Below are positions 1 through 7,717 of a stretch of 34,525 nucleotides of DNA, piece after piece; position 1 is the first letter of the stretch; every line of letters begins with the position of its first letter. The notes under the pieces are model-generated. The model worked only from the letters and a program-made list of their open reading frames with translations, had not been told where the DNA came from and did no database searches. Both the position numbers and the translations under genes were made by a program. The stretch is taken from the NCBI GenBank assembly GCA_903905455.1, contig CAIVGN010000200.1, positions 1 through 34,525 on the forward strand, in the 5' to 3' direction. This stretch comes from an uncultured Archangium sp. (lineage in GTDB: Bacteria; Myxococcota; Myxococcia; Myxococcales; Myxococcaceae).

Positions 1-1752
1 ACCCGGCAGAACCTCCGCGTCGTCGACTGGCGCGTGGCCCCGGTGGCGCAGCTCTTCTACCGCTACAAGGAAGGCGACCCCTTCGAGGAGCAGTTCCCCG
101 GCCGCCTGGCCACCGGCACCGTCACCCTGCGGCGGGTGGTGGTGATCCACCAGGGCAAGCTGGTGCAGCTCATCGGCGACGACTTCGCGCTGTTCCGCGA
201 CGCCGACGGCACGTGGAAGTCGCGCGGAGCCACCGTGCTGGCCACCGGAGGCGCGGGCACCTCGGCGCGGGATGGGCAGCTGGGCGTCAGCGTGGGCGCG
301 CAGGCCAAGGGCACGCGGGTCGACGTCACGGCGTTGCTCGACGCCGAGCAGTACGCGGCCATCTCCGCGCCGCCCGACGAGCCGTTGCTGGTGCTGGGCA
401 GCGCCGGCTCGGGCAAGACGACCGTCGCGTTGCACCGCCTCGCGCGGCTGACCGTCGGCGATCCGCAGCGCATTCCGCTGGTGCGGGCGCGGGTGGTGGT
501 GCCGGAGGTGGGCCTCTCGCGGCTCGCCCAGCGGCTGCTCGCCCCGCTGCTCCCCGCGCCGGAGAAGGACGACGACGTGGGGCCGGAGATCGTCTTCACC
601 CTGGACGACTACCTCATGCGCCTCTCGCGGCGCGCCTTCGGCCAGTTGCCGCGCGTGAACTTCGAGCCGCCGGCCCTGGTGACCGCCGTGAAGCGGCACC
701 CGGCGCTGTACGACCTGCTCCGCGAAGCGGTGGAGGGCGAGAAGCCGGTGAAGCTCGAGGTCAAGCCGATGTGGCGCCAGCTCGCGCTGTTCCTCTCGGA
801 CTCGGCGTTCCTCGCGAAGGTGGTGGCGGCCGCGGGTGGCACGCTGCCCAGCACGGCCATCGCCGACACCATCGAGCACACCTCGATGCAGCTGCAGACC
901 CCGTTCAGCGCGCGGGACATCAGCGATCCCTCGATGCGCACGTCGATCGACGGGCTGGGGCTCAACGAGGGCACGCCGGACGAGATCGCCGGGTCCATCG
1001 ACGTGGAGGACCTGCCTCTGTTGCTCTCGATGCTCTCGTGGCGTCGCTCGCTGGCGTTGCCCCAGGCCTCGCACGTGGTGCTCGACGAGGCGGAGGACTT
1101 CTCGCTCTTCGACCTGGAGACGATCCGCGCCACCACGCGGGAGTTCAAGGGCCTCACCATCGCCGGTGACGAGGCGCAGCAGACGCACACCTCGTTCGCC
1201 GGGTGGCCGCGCAGCCTGGAGGTGGTGGGCGCGCAGGGGGCGGGCACGGTGCGGCTGACCACGAGCTACCGGTGCCCCCGGCCGATCGCCGAGCTGGCGC
1301 GGCAGGTGCTCGGGCCGCTCGCGCCTCCCACGCCGGCGAAGGCGTCACGGGAAGGCGTGCCGGTGGGCCGCTTCCACTTCCCTGGCGAGGCCGCGGCACA
1401 CCTGTTCCTCGCCGGCGCGTTGAAGGACCTGCTCGACGAGGAGCCGCACGCGACGGTGGCGGTGATCACCTCGACGCCCGAGGGTGCGCGCCGGTTCTTC
1501 CCGTTGATCGAGAGCCTGCAGCACACGCGGCTGGTGCAACGCGGCGAGTTCCCCTTCACCCCGGGCATCGACGTGACCGACGTCGACTCGGTCAAGGGCC
1601 TCGAGTGGGATTACGTGGTGGTCGCCGACGCGAGCGCGATGAACTGGCCGGGCACCGATGAAGGGCGCCGTCGCCTGCACGTGGCGGTGACTCGCGCGTC
1701 GCACCAGCTGTGGCTGGTCAGCCCGGGGACGCCCACGCCGCTCATCGGGTGA
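1..1752 (+). CDS. HelD-like superfamily 1 helicase/ATPase, 5' end outside window
   Basis: The frame is open from base 1, so the N-terminus lies upstream. The visible part starts with the VVDWR..PVAQLFY block typical of HelD-type (helicase IV/RNA polymerase-recycling) UvrD-family ATPases. Motifs then follow in order: Walker A GSAGSGKTT (near visible residue 133), Walker B LDEAEDFS, motif III AGDEAQQTH, motif IV TTSYRCPRP, motif V VDSVKGLEWDYVVV and motif VI HVAVTRASHQLW. The second acid of the usual DEAQ box is followed by Glu (DEAE). Known family role: HelD ATPases displace or recycle stalled RNA polymerase, or act as DNA helicases; which applies here cannot be told. The stop (TGA 1750-1752) sits five bases before a tandem repeat array, so nothing is co-transcribed downstream. 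The family is clear; the precise function is less so. Confidence 0.85.
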   Translation, partial: TRQNLRVVDWRVAPVAQLFYRYKEGDPFEEQFPGRLATGTVTLRRVVVIHQGKLVQLIGDDFALFRDADGTWKSRGATVLATGGAGTSARDGQLGVSVGAQAKGTRVDVTALLDAEQYAAISAPPDEPLLVLGSAGSGKTTVALHRLARLTVGDPQRIPLVRARVVVPEVGLSRLAQRLLAPLLPAPEKDDDVGPEIVFTLDDYLMRLSRRAFGQLPRVNFEPPALVTAVKRHPALYDLLREAVEGEKPVKLEVKPMWRQLALFLSDSAFLAKVVAAAGGTLPSTAIADTIEHTSMQLQTPFSARDISDPSMRTSIDGLGLNEGTPDEIAGSIDVEDLPLLLSMLSWRRSLALPQASHVVLDEAEDFSLFDLETIRATTREFKGLTIAGDEAQQTHTSFAGWPRSLEVVGAQGAGTVRLTTSYRCPRPIAELARQVLGPLAPPTPAKASREGVPVGRFHFPGEAAAHLFLAGALKDLLDEEPHATVAVITSTPEGARRFFPLIESLQHTRLVQRGEFPFTPGIDVTDVDSVKGLEWDYVVVADASAMNWPGTDEGRRRLHVAVTRASHQLWLVSPGTPTPLIG

Positions 1753-1756
1753 GGGG

Positions 1757-2170
1757 AAGTCGCCCGTGCGGAGTGGCGCGGTCGGTGGGCAGGAGGGCGT
1801 GGGAGCCGGGCACGAGTGGGGAAGTCGCCGGGCAAGTGCCCCGGGGCGCCGGGGAAGAGTGGGTAGGTCGCCCTGCAAGTGAGGGTAAGTCGCGCTGCAA
1901 GTGGCCGTGGACGCCGGGCAAGTGCCGGTAAGTCGCGCGGCAAGTGCCCGTGGACGGCGGGCAAGTGTGGGTAAGTCGCGCGGCAAGTGCCCGTGGACGC
2001 CGGGCAAGTGCCGGGAAGTCGCGCGGCAAGCGCCCCTCGACGCCGGGCGAGTGCCGGTACGTCGCACGGCAGGTTCCCCTCGACGCCGGGCAAGTGCCAG
2101 TACGTCGCACGGCAAGTGGTCCTGGGCGCCCGGCAAGTGGCTGTGGGTCGCGGGGCAGGTGCTCCCGACG
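1757..2170. repeat. Degenerate 43-bp tandem repeat array
   Basis: An AAGTCGC-type motif (variants ACGTCGC, AGGTCGC, GGGTCGC) recurs at 1757, 1822, 1865, 1887, 1930, 1973, 2016, 2059, 2102 and 2145. Most steps are exactly 43 bp; two are 22 and 65 bp, i.e. a half unit and one and a half units. Each unit carries two GCAAGTG words 21-22 bp apart, so the basic module is about 21.5 bp. The best copies lie between 1930 and 2058. Because 43 is not a multiple of 3, all frames stay open without being a coding repeat. There are no spacers, so it is not a CRISPR. Related sequence recurs at 4347-4530. Confidence 0.85.
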
Positions 2171-2457
2171 CAGGGCGAGGAGATCCCGGCTCGGAGCAAG
2201 TGCCATTCACTCGCCCGGCGGCAGTACTTCGCCCGCTGCAGAGGGAGCGGGAAGCAACGAGCGTCCCCGAGGACCGAGCGGAGGTGGGTCGAGCGGGCGC
2301 AGCGGCGCGGCTCGACACGGTCAGCCACTGGCGCCCCACCCCCGACCCCGACGTGTGGATCGCTCAACGCGCCGTGCATGCACACCGAAGCAAGACTGAT
2401 GGACCAGAAACCGCGCCGACGAGACACTTCGCGACTTGGAGGATGCCCCGTGAACTA
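2171..2457. other. Non-genic stretch between repeat array and IS element
   Basis: I see no convincing gene, RNA or repeat in these 287 bases. Open frames here are continuations of the repeat-array frames and have no recognisable protein content. The IS3-family element begins at its right edge. Confidence 0.5.
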
Positions 2458-2482
2458 TGGGCCTGACCCGATCTCGTGGACA
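2458..2482 (+). repeat. IS left inverted repeat (orfB side)
   Basis: Begins TGGGCCTGACCCGAT and contains GTGGACA. It pairs with 3819-3843, with mismatches at about three of 25 positions. It lies 118 bp beyond the orfB stop. Confidence 0.75.
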
Positions 2483-2600
2483 GTGTTGATGAGTCGAATC
2501 ACACCGTCGTCGTAGTCGTTGTCAGGGTACTCTTTTCTGTCTCCTTGTTGGTTGTCGGTGAGGGCGCGCGCCGAAGCGAGCGCAGCGAGCGAAGGCCCCG

Positions 2601-3476
2601 TCAGGCCGCAGCATTCATCACCTGCCGTGCGTTCCGCTCGAACTCGGCCGGCGACGCGTAGTCGATCGACGAGTGCATGCGCGCCTGATTGTAGAAGACC
2701 TCGATGTAGTCGAAGAGCTTCGCCTTCGCGTCGGCGGGGCTCAGGAATCGCTCGCCCAGTTCGCTCTTCAGCGTGCTGTTCCAGCTCTCCATCGCCGCGT
2801 TGTCGTAGCAATTGCCGCGGCGGCTCATGCTGCAGGTGACTCCGTGGTCGGCGAGGACTTGTTGGTAGTCCTCGCTGGCGTACGTCGCCCCCTGGTCGGA
2901 GTGATGCAGCAGCCCGGCCTCCGGGCATCGGCGACGCAGCGCCATGTCCAGGGCCTTGATGGTGAGGTGCCTGTCGTTGACCGCGCTCAGCGCCCAGCCC
3001 ACGACGAAGCGCGAGTAGAGGTCGAGCACCACCGCGAGGTAGACCTTCCCCGTGAGCGTGAGCAATTCGGTGGTGTCACCCACCCAGCGCTCATCCGGCC
3101 GGCTGGCGGTGAACTCCCGCGCCAGCAGATTCTTCGCCACCGGCAGTCCGTGCTCGCTGTCCGTGGTGCATTTGAAGCGCCGCCGCATGCGCCCGACGAG
3201 ACCGTCCTCCTGCATCAGCCGTACGACCCGCTTGCGGCTGACCGGCACGCCTTGCTTCGTGAGCGACCGATGCACCCGGGGGCTGCCGTAGTAGCTGCGG
3301 CCCTCGTCTGTGTGCGCCCTGTTGACGAGCACCTTCAGCTTCTCGTCCTGGACGGCGTGCGCGCTCTTCGGTCGAACGCACCACGCGTAGTAGCCCGCCC
3401 TTGAGACCACCAGCGCACGGCACAATCTCGCGACGCCAAACTGGGCCCGCTCCGCCTGGATGAACGCGAACCTCAT
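2601..3476 (-). CDS. IS3-family transposase OrfB (DDE integrase)
   Basis: A 291-residue protein with the IS3 OrfB layout: an N-terminal HTH_21-like region (RLCRALVVSRAGYYAW) followed by an rve integrase core. The DDE triad is visible: Asp in RWVGDTTELLT, Asp in LLHHSDQGATY and Glu in NCYDNAAMESWN. Length and motif spacing look complete. The ATG at 3476 overlaps the TGA that closes the conserved OrfA reading frame (ATGA). In this family OrfB is often made as an OrfAB fusion by -1 frameshifting. This frame has a TAA at the slippery run and stays open from there. Confidence 0.92.
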   Translation of the reverse strand: MRFAFIQAERAQFGVARLCRALVVSRAGYYAWCVRPKSAHAVQDEKLKVLVNRAHTDEGRSYYGSPRVHRSLTKQGVPVSRKRVVRLMQEDGLVGRMRRRFKCTTDSEHGLPVAKNLLAREFTASRPDERWVGDTTELLTLTGKVYLAVVLDLYSRFVVGWALSAVNDRHLTIKALDMALRRRCPEAGLLHHSDQGATYASEDYQQVLADHGVTCSMSRRGNCYDNAAMESWNSTLKSELGERFLSPADAKAKLFDYIEVFYNQARMHSSIDYASPAEFERNARQVMNAAA

Positions 3477-3792
3477 GCGTTCTCCTTGGCGAAGAAGACC
3501 GTCGCTTTTTTAGGATTTCTCGCTCGAGGCGAAGCTCACGAACCTCCTTCCGCAGCTTGGCGAGCTCGTCCTTCTCCTCGGTCATCAGCGTGCCGCGCTT
3601 GCTCTTGCCGCCGTCGGCGCGCGCCTGCTCGACCCACTTGCCCAGCGCGGACGCGGTCAGGTCGAGATCCTTCGCGACCTGCGTGACGCTCTTCCCCTCG
3701 TTGAGCACCAGCGCGACCGCCCCAGCCTTGAACTCGTCGCTGAAGTTACGTCGCGTGCGCTGCTGCCTCTTCGGCTTCTCTTCCTTCTCCAT
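3473..3792 (-). CDS. IS3-family transposase OrfA, frame break at A6G run
   Basis: About 106 residues if the frame is corrected. From MEKEEK it reads a basic HTH_Tnp_1 domain (RRNFSDEFKAGAVALV, VTQVAKDLDL) and then a Leu-rich coiled coil ending EREILKK. At the minus-strand AAAAAAG (3505-3511) the zero frame leaves the family consensus and runs on for over 130 codons. The conserved tail ATVFFAKENA, whose TGA overlaps the orfB ATG, lies in the -1 frame. Either a programmed -1 slip on A_AAA_AAG makes the normal OrfA, or one A has been lost from a seven-A run. In a seven-A version OrfB would be -1 to OrfA, which is the classical IS3 arrangement; that favours a base loss or a sequencing error. Confidence 0.75.
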
Positions 3793-3818
3793 GGACCACC
3801 CTAACTTGCTTCGAAAGG

Positions 3819-3843
3819 TGTCCACCAAATCGGGTCAAGCCCA
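3819..3843 (-). repeat. IS right inverted repeat (orfA side)
   Basis: Read on the minus strand this begins TGGGCTTGACCCGATT and contains GTGGACA. It lies upstream of orfA and probably contains or borders its promoter. The next bases (3844 onward) belong to a duplicated copy of a neighbouring gene. Confidence 0.75.
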
Positions 3844-3889
3844 CCACCGGTCGGCCTGCGAGGCAGCGCCCACCGGCGCACCGGGAACG

Positions 3890-4346
3890 TCAGTTCGGCT
3901 TCGCGGGAGGAGGCGTCGGCGCGCGCGCCTCGACCTCGGAGTTCTTCCCGAAGATGACCTTGAGGCTGGGGCCTGTGACCAGCGAGGGCACGCTGACACC
4001 GGCCGCGCGCGACTCGTCGAACAGGCGCAGCGAGGCGAATCTCGCGGAGCACGCGCCCCTCGATGCGGTTGACCGACGGCGCGTCACCTTCGGAGGCCGC
4101 AGCGTTGAGCGCGACCTCCCGCGCACCGGCGAGCGACTCGAGGGCCGAGTACGCGCTGTTGAGCCGCGCCTCGGTGAGGCCGACGTCGTCCGCCAGGGCC
4201 TCGATGATGTCGTCGCGGCGGAGCTTCTGCGCGAGATCGTTGGTCGCCGTCAGCGAGTCCTGCACGTCGTTGGCCGACGCCTCGTTGACCGGCGCGCAGG
4301 CGGTGATGTCCTGCAGCACCTTCTGCTGACCACCGGCCAGGGCGCG
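3890..4346 (-). pseudogene. Partial, frameshifted copy of the gene at 5757-6677
   Basis: The segment 3842-4346 is a diverged copy of 5709-6214, covering the C-terminal half of the Lys/Ala-tailed protein plus about 48 bp beyond its stop. The copy keeps blocks such as DIIEALADDVGLTEARLNSA and SLKVIFGKNSEVEA. A 2-bp loss near 4034 (where the parent reads GGCGCTGCGCCAGG) throws these into different frames. It has no N-terminus or tail. One edge coincides with the IS end and the other joins array-like repeat sequence. Confidence 0.85.
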
Positions 4347-4530
4347 GAGGCGAGTCGCCCGTGCAGGGGAGCTCGGTCGTCAGGCACGAGCGCCCAGGTG
4401 CAGGGACAGGTCGCGCGGCATGTGCCCATGGACCCCAGGGGAAGCGGGCGTGATGGGTTCAGCCGCCGTGCTCAACCCCGGCGTGCCCCTCGACTCCACG
4501 CCCCGGTCTGGCAAGTGAGGGAGGCGGGTG
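4347..4530. repeat. Second patch of array-like repeat sequence
   Basis: Right after the pseudogene, GAGTCGCCCGTGC at about 4352 matches the start of the 43-bp array at 1757. GTCGCGCGGCATGTGCCCATGG near 4409 follows the array consensus, and GGCAAGTGAGGG near 4510 matches the array at about 1876. The copies are too diverged to show a clean period. No gene is seen here. Confidence 0.6.
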
Positions 4531-4549
4531 GACTCCTGCATTCCCCACC

Positions 4550-4724
4550 GCCATCCCTGACCCACCAGCCCGACAGGCACTTCGCCCAGAAGTGGGTGAA
4601 GCCGGGGAAGTCGAACGAGTCGGGCTCGGGCCGCCATCCTCAGGACGCGGCGCGCATCGTGCTCGCGCGGGAAGCCCATGACGAAGTCGTCTGCGGAGCG
4701 GGTGAGGAAGCTGTCGCCGCCCAG
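4550..4724 (-). pseudogene. Remnant of a group II intron-type reverse transcriptase
   Basis: On the minus strand one frame reads SFLTRSADDFVMGF followed by EHDARRVL. This matches the palm-domain segment around the YADD box of group II intron-encoded RTs, with Ser replacing Tyr. The next frame then reads DSFDFPGFTHFW and LSGWWVRD, matching the FDFLGFTH block that follows the palm. The two blocks are in different frames and about 30 residues too close, so there is an internal deletion with a frameshift. No start, stop or other RT domain is present. Upstream it is cut off exactly at the inverted-repeat element at 4725. I looked for, but did not see, intron RNA domain V. Confidence 0.65.
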
Positions 4725-5082
4725 CAGTTGTCCTCTTTGATGACGGCCACGGGGGGTGGGACGGGTCTCAAAGGCGTGTCCTCTTTGATGACAAATAGCC
4801 GGCCAATGCGTTGGGGTGTTGAGGGCGAGTTGTCCAGCCCCGCCTGAGCGAGCAGCGCGAGCGAAGGCGGCCCTGTGCGCGCGGTTGACGACATGGCGCA
4901 GCGTCGAGCGGAGGCCGATGAGGAGATCCTCCTTCTCTCGTGCGCCGCTGGAGACCCTCGAGGCGCGTGAAGCCGGGCCAGCAGGCGCATGCGGGTCCGA
5001 CAAGTCGCCGCGGTTGTCATCAAAGAGGACACGCTTTTGAGACCCCTCCCACCCCGCTGGCCGTCATCAAAGAGGACAACTG
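4725..5082. mobile_element. MITE-like element with 70-bp terminal inverted repeats
   Basis: Bases 4725-4794 and the reverse complement of 5014-5082 are near-identical 70-bp arms. Each arm holds two copies of the word GTCCTCTTTGATGAC, giving four in all. The arms enclose 219 bp with no recognisable gene. Paired subterminal repeats at both ends recall the multiple terminal repeats of IS21-type elements, so this may be a non-autonomous derivative. I found no clear target duplication. It cuts off the RT remnant on its left. Confidence 0.65.
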
Positions 5083-5756
5083 TCCTGACCTGGTGACCAC
5101 ATTTCACCTTCACGACCACCCGACAGACGCCTGTCACAGTGCGCCCTGATCTCGCCTGAACGCGACCGTCGACGCCGAAGGGCGACCGAGGGTCACTCTT
5201 TGATCCACCGCGTCCACAGCGCTCGCTGAGCGCGTATACTCAGGTGTACGAATTGGCCATCAGGGACGACGGTCGGAAACCAACGCGCCCCCACTCCCCT
5301 GCCCATTCGTAGACGCGACGTTGGAGCCAAGGGGCAGGCCCGTGACGAGCACTGCTGTCGCACCCGCCACTCCTGCTGGCCCAAGGCTGTTCGCGACCCG
5401 AGCGCTCCCGCGTCGACGCTCACGAGGACTGAGGCACGCAGCGCGTGGCCTCGTGGGACGCGAGCGCGACAGTCGACAAGGGGCCGCAACGAGCGACCGA
5501 TGCCATGCAGTCACCACCGATTGAACACTCCATGGCACTCGTGCGGGCACCCTGGGTCGTCGCGCGTGACGGCGCGGCGCTCCACCGAGACCGCTCCAGC
5601 AGCCCCCCGGGCACGTTGGCCGAGGAAGCCGCTGACGCTTCACCGCGTCCGCTGGTCTGGACCCGCGAGCGCATCGCGCGCATCAGCCTGCAGTCCGCCA
5701 CGACGCGGCACCACCGGTCGGCCTGCGAGGCAGAGCCGACCGGAGAACCTGAAACG
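5083..5756. other. Non-genic stretch of about 670 bp
   Basis: No open frame here has convincing protein content on either strand, and no hairpin terminator or RNA is evident. The last 48 bp (5709-5756) are the 3' flank of the gene at 5757-6677 that was duplicated at 3842-3889. Confidence 0.5.
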
Positions 5757-6677
5757 TCAGTTCGGCTTCGCGGGAGGAGGCGTCGGCGCGGGCGCCTCGA
5801 CCTCGGAGTTCTTCCCGAAGATGACCTTGAGGCTCGGGCCCGCGACGAGCGAGGGCACGCTGACGCCGGCCGCGCGCGACTCGTCGAACAGGCGCTGCGC
5901 CAGGCGCATCTCGCGGAGCACGCGCCCCTCGATGCGGTTGACCGACGGCGCGTCACCTTCGTAGGCCGCCGCGTTGAGCGCGACTTCCCGCGCCCCGGCC
6001 AGCGACTCGAGGGCGGAGTACGCGCTGTTGAGCCGCGCCTCGGTGAGGCCGACGTCGTCCGCCAGGGCCTCGATGATGTCGTCGCGGCGGAGCTTCTGCG
6101 CGAGATCGATGGTCGCGGTCAGCGAGTCCTGCACGTCGTTGGCCGACGACTCGTTGTCCGGCGCGCAGGCAGTGATGTCCTGCAGCACCTTCTGCTGGCC
6201 ACCGGCCAGGGCGCGCAGCCGGCGGGCGAGATCGCGCCGGGCGTTCACGCCGACCGCGAGGGCCGCGTTGCGCGTGCTGCGCAGGCCGGTCATCGAAGAG
6301 TCCTTCGTGTGCTCGACCTCGTCCTGCAGGAGCACCAGCAGCTCACACAGGTACGCCAGGCGGCGACGCGAGTAGGTGACGTCGGTGTTGTCCTTGAGCG
6401 AGCGCGCCATGGTGGCGACGAACTTCTCGCCCTCGGCGATCACGTTCTCGGCCTTGGTCTTCTCGCCCCACGCGTCACACTGCTCGTCGGTGAACGCCGA
6501 GCGGAAGGCGCTGCGGAGCTTGCCGGTCAGCGCGGGCAACGTGCCCAGCGTCTTGACGGCCAGCGAGTCCTTCAGCGGGGCCGCCTTCTTCGCGGCGGGT
6601 GCGGCCTTCTTCGGGGCCGGTGCAGCAGCCTTCTTCGGTGCAGGAGCAGCAGCCTTCTTCGCCTTCGACGACGCCAT
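5757..6677 (-). CDS. Conserved helical protein with histone H1-like Lys/Ala/Pro N-terminal tail
   Basis: A 306-residue protein. Residues 1-40 are a basic low-complexity tail of repeated AAPAPKK/AAPAAKK units, like the tails of H1-like proteins and of some myxobacterial nucleoid or regulatory proteins. The rest (about 45-290) is predicted helical and charged, with blocks such as SRRRLAYLCELLVLLQDEVE and DIIEALADDVGLTEARLNSA, and ends in a Pro/Ala-rich tail. There is no signal peptide or membrane segment. The tail suggests nucleic acid or polyanion binding (inference). The start is supported by GAGGGGG upstream of ATG 6677. It is divergent from the GST gene across about 100 bp. A decayed partial copy lies at 3842-4346. 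No named family is recognised. Confidence 0.8.
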   Translation of the reverse strand: MASSKAKKAAAPAPKKAAAPAPKKAAPAAKKAAPLKDSLAVKTLGTLPALTGKLRSAFRSAFTDEQCDAWGEKTKAENVIAEGEKFVATMARSLKDNTDVTYSRRRLAYLCELLVLLQDEVEHTKDSSMTGLRSTRNAALAVGVNARRDLARRLRALAGGQQKVLQDITACAPDNESSANDVQDSLTATIDLAQKLRRDDIIEALADDVGLTEARLNSAYSALESLAGAREVALNAAAYEGDAPSVNRIEGRVLREMRLAQRLFDESRAAGVSVPSLVAGPSLKVIFGKNSEVEAPAPTPPPAKPN

Positions 6678-6780
6678 GTGGTGTTCCCCCTCGTGGAGAT
6701 TGACGGGCGGGAAACTACTCCGCGCGGGGCGGGGGTCAACGAGCGCCGCGCTCCGCGCCCCGTGGCGTTAGGACCCCCCC

Positions 6781-7449
6781 GTGAGCAACCCCACCCTCTT
6801 CTACTTTCCCGTTCGCGGCCGTGCCGAGCTGATCCGTCTCATCCTCGCGGAGGCCGGGCTCGAGTACGCCGAGCACCCCATCGGCAAGGACACCCCGCCC
6901 CTTCATGGCCGCCCGACCGACTTCGCGGCCCTCAAGGCCAGCGGCCTGCTCGCCTTCGAGGCCGTGCCCCTGTGGGAGGAGGCCGACGGGTTCCGCTTGG
7001 CGCAGAGCCTCGCCATCGCCAACCACCTCGCGCGGCAGCACGGTCTCATGGGCAAGACCCAGCGCGAGCACGCCCAGGTCGAGCAAGCGCTGGGCGGCTA
7101 CGAGGACGCCCGCATGGAGCTGCGCAAGGTGGCCACCGCGGCGCCCGCGCAACGCTCCGAGCTCCGGGAAGAGTTCGTCACCGTCGTCGCGCCGCGCTGG
7201 CTGGGGTACTTCGAGAAGCTGCTGCGCGCGAACCGTGACGCCACCGGGTTCCTGGTGGGCGACGCGCTGAGCAGCGCCGACCTCGCGCTCTGGTACTTCG
7301 TCGAGACCCTCGAGGACAACGGCATGGGCGCCGCGATGGCGAAGGCCCCGCTGGTGGCCGCGCACTTCGCGCGCATCGGCAAGCGGCCGCAGATCGCGGC
7401 CTACGTCTCGTCGCCCCGGCGACACGCGTTCATGACCATGCCGAAGTGA
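6781..7449 (+). CDS. Glutathione S-transferase family protein
   Basis: A 222-residue protein with the cytosolic GST plan. A thioredoxin-like N-terminal domain (about 1-80) opens with LFYFPVRGRAELIRLILAEA, where the Tyr at position 8 fits the Tyr-class (alpha/mu/pi/sigma) catalytic residue. The AVPLWEEADG and QSLAIANHLAR segments follow in the glutathione-binding position, although the Pro of the usual VP turn is shifted. A helical C-terminal domain (about 85-215) contains FLVGDALSSADLALWYFVE, the GST_C N-capping box. Known role: conjugation of glutathione to electrophiles, or peroxide reduction; the substrate cannot be predicted. It starts with GTG and is transcribed alone. It converges on the surface-protein operon. 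Confidence 0.88.
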   Translation: MSNPTLFYFPVRGRAELIRLILAEAGLEYAEHPIGKDTPPLHGRPTDFAALKASGLLAFEAVPLWEEADGFRLAQSLAIANHLARQHGLMGKTQREHAQVEQALGGYEDARMELRKVATAAPAQRSELREEFVTVVAPRWLGYFEKLLRANRDATGFLVGDALSSADLALWYFVETLEDNGMGAAMAKAPLVAAHFARIGKRPQIAAYVSSPRRHAFMTMPK

Positions 7450-7717
7450 GCACCTCGCAGCTCAGTTGCGGCGCGGCGAGCAGCCGCCCGGGCGTGACGC
7501 GGGCATGTGGATACCCGGAGCCCCACAGGGTCGCCGTGCCTGCCACGAGGCGTCCTTCGGCCGACCCGCGGCCTGAAGGATCTCGACGAGGTTGGGCTGT
7601 CTGGGCGCGCGGCAGCTCGGGCCATCGCCGCGAGACCCCTGCAGACGGCGCGCAGTGGCGATCCTCGACCGTCCTTCCCACCAGCGGCCGGTGACGCCGG
7701 AGCACTGGGTCGAGGTG
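7450..7717. other. Convergent intergenic stretch, no gene seen
   Basis: This lies between the GST stop and the first of three 59-bp repeats. No coding content, RNA or clear rho-independent terminator is visible. Confidence 0.45.

Larger units (their letters stand above)
2458..3843 (-). mobile_element. IS3-family insertion sequence, 1386 bp
   Basis: The element is bounded by imperfect inverted repeats starting with TG and ending with CA. About 22 of the first 25 bases match between the left end at 2458 and the reverse complement of the right end at 3843, including the GTGGACA word common to IS3-family tips. It carries orfA and orfB on the minus strand with an ATGA overlap, as expected for the family. 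Flanking trinucleotides are CTA on the left and CCA on the right, so there is no perfect target duplication. The right end abuts a partial duplication of a neighbouring gene to within two bases, which suggests rearrangement after or during insertion. OrfA has a frame problem (see its entry), so activity is uncertain. Confidence 0.85.

Noticed and set aside
1757-2170. CRISPR array
   Set aside because: The 43-bp units are contiguous and degenerate with no unique spacers, and no cas genes are nearby.
1710-2515. Repeat-containing proteins in several frames on both strands
   Set aside because: The 43-bp period shifts frame each unit, so similar peptides appear in every frame. None has a ribosome-binding site or a non-repeat domain.
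2455-3846. Target site duplication flanking the IS
   Set aside because: Flanks CTA and CCA differ; no 3-5 bp identity was found at the likely ends.
4380-5137. Minus-strand open frames through the MITE-like element
   Set aside because: They cross the inverted-repeat arms and the RT remnant in the wrong frames, giving duplicated CHQRGH-like peptides that come from the repeated word.
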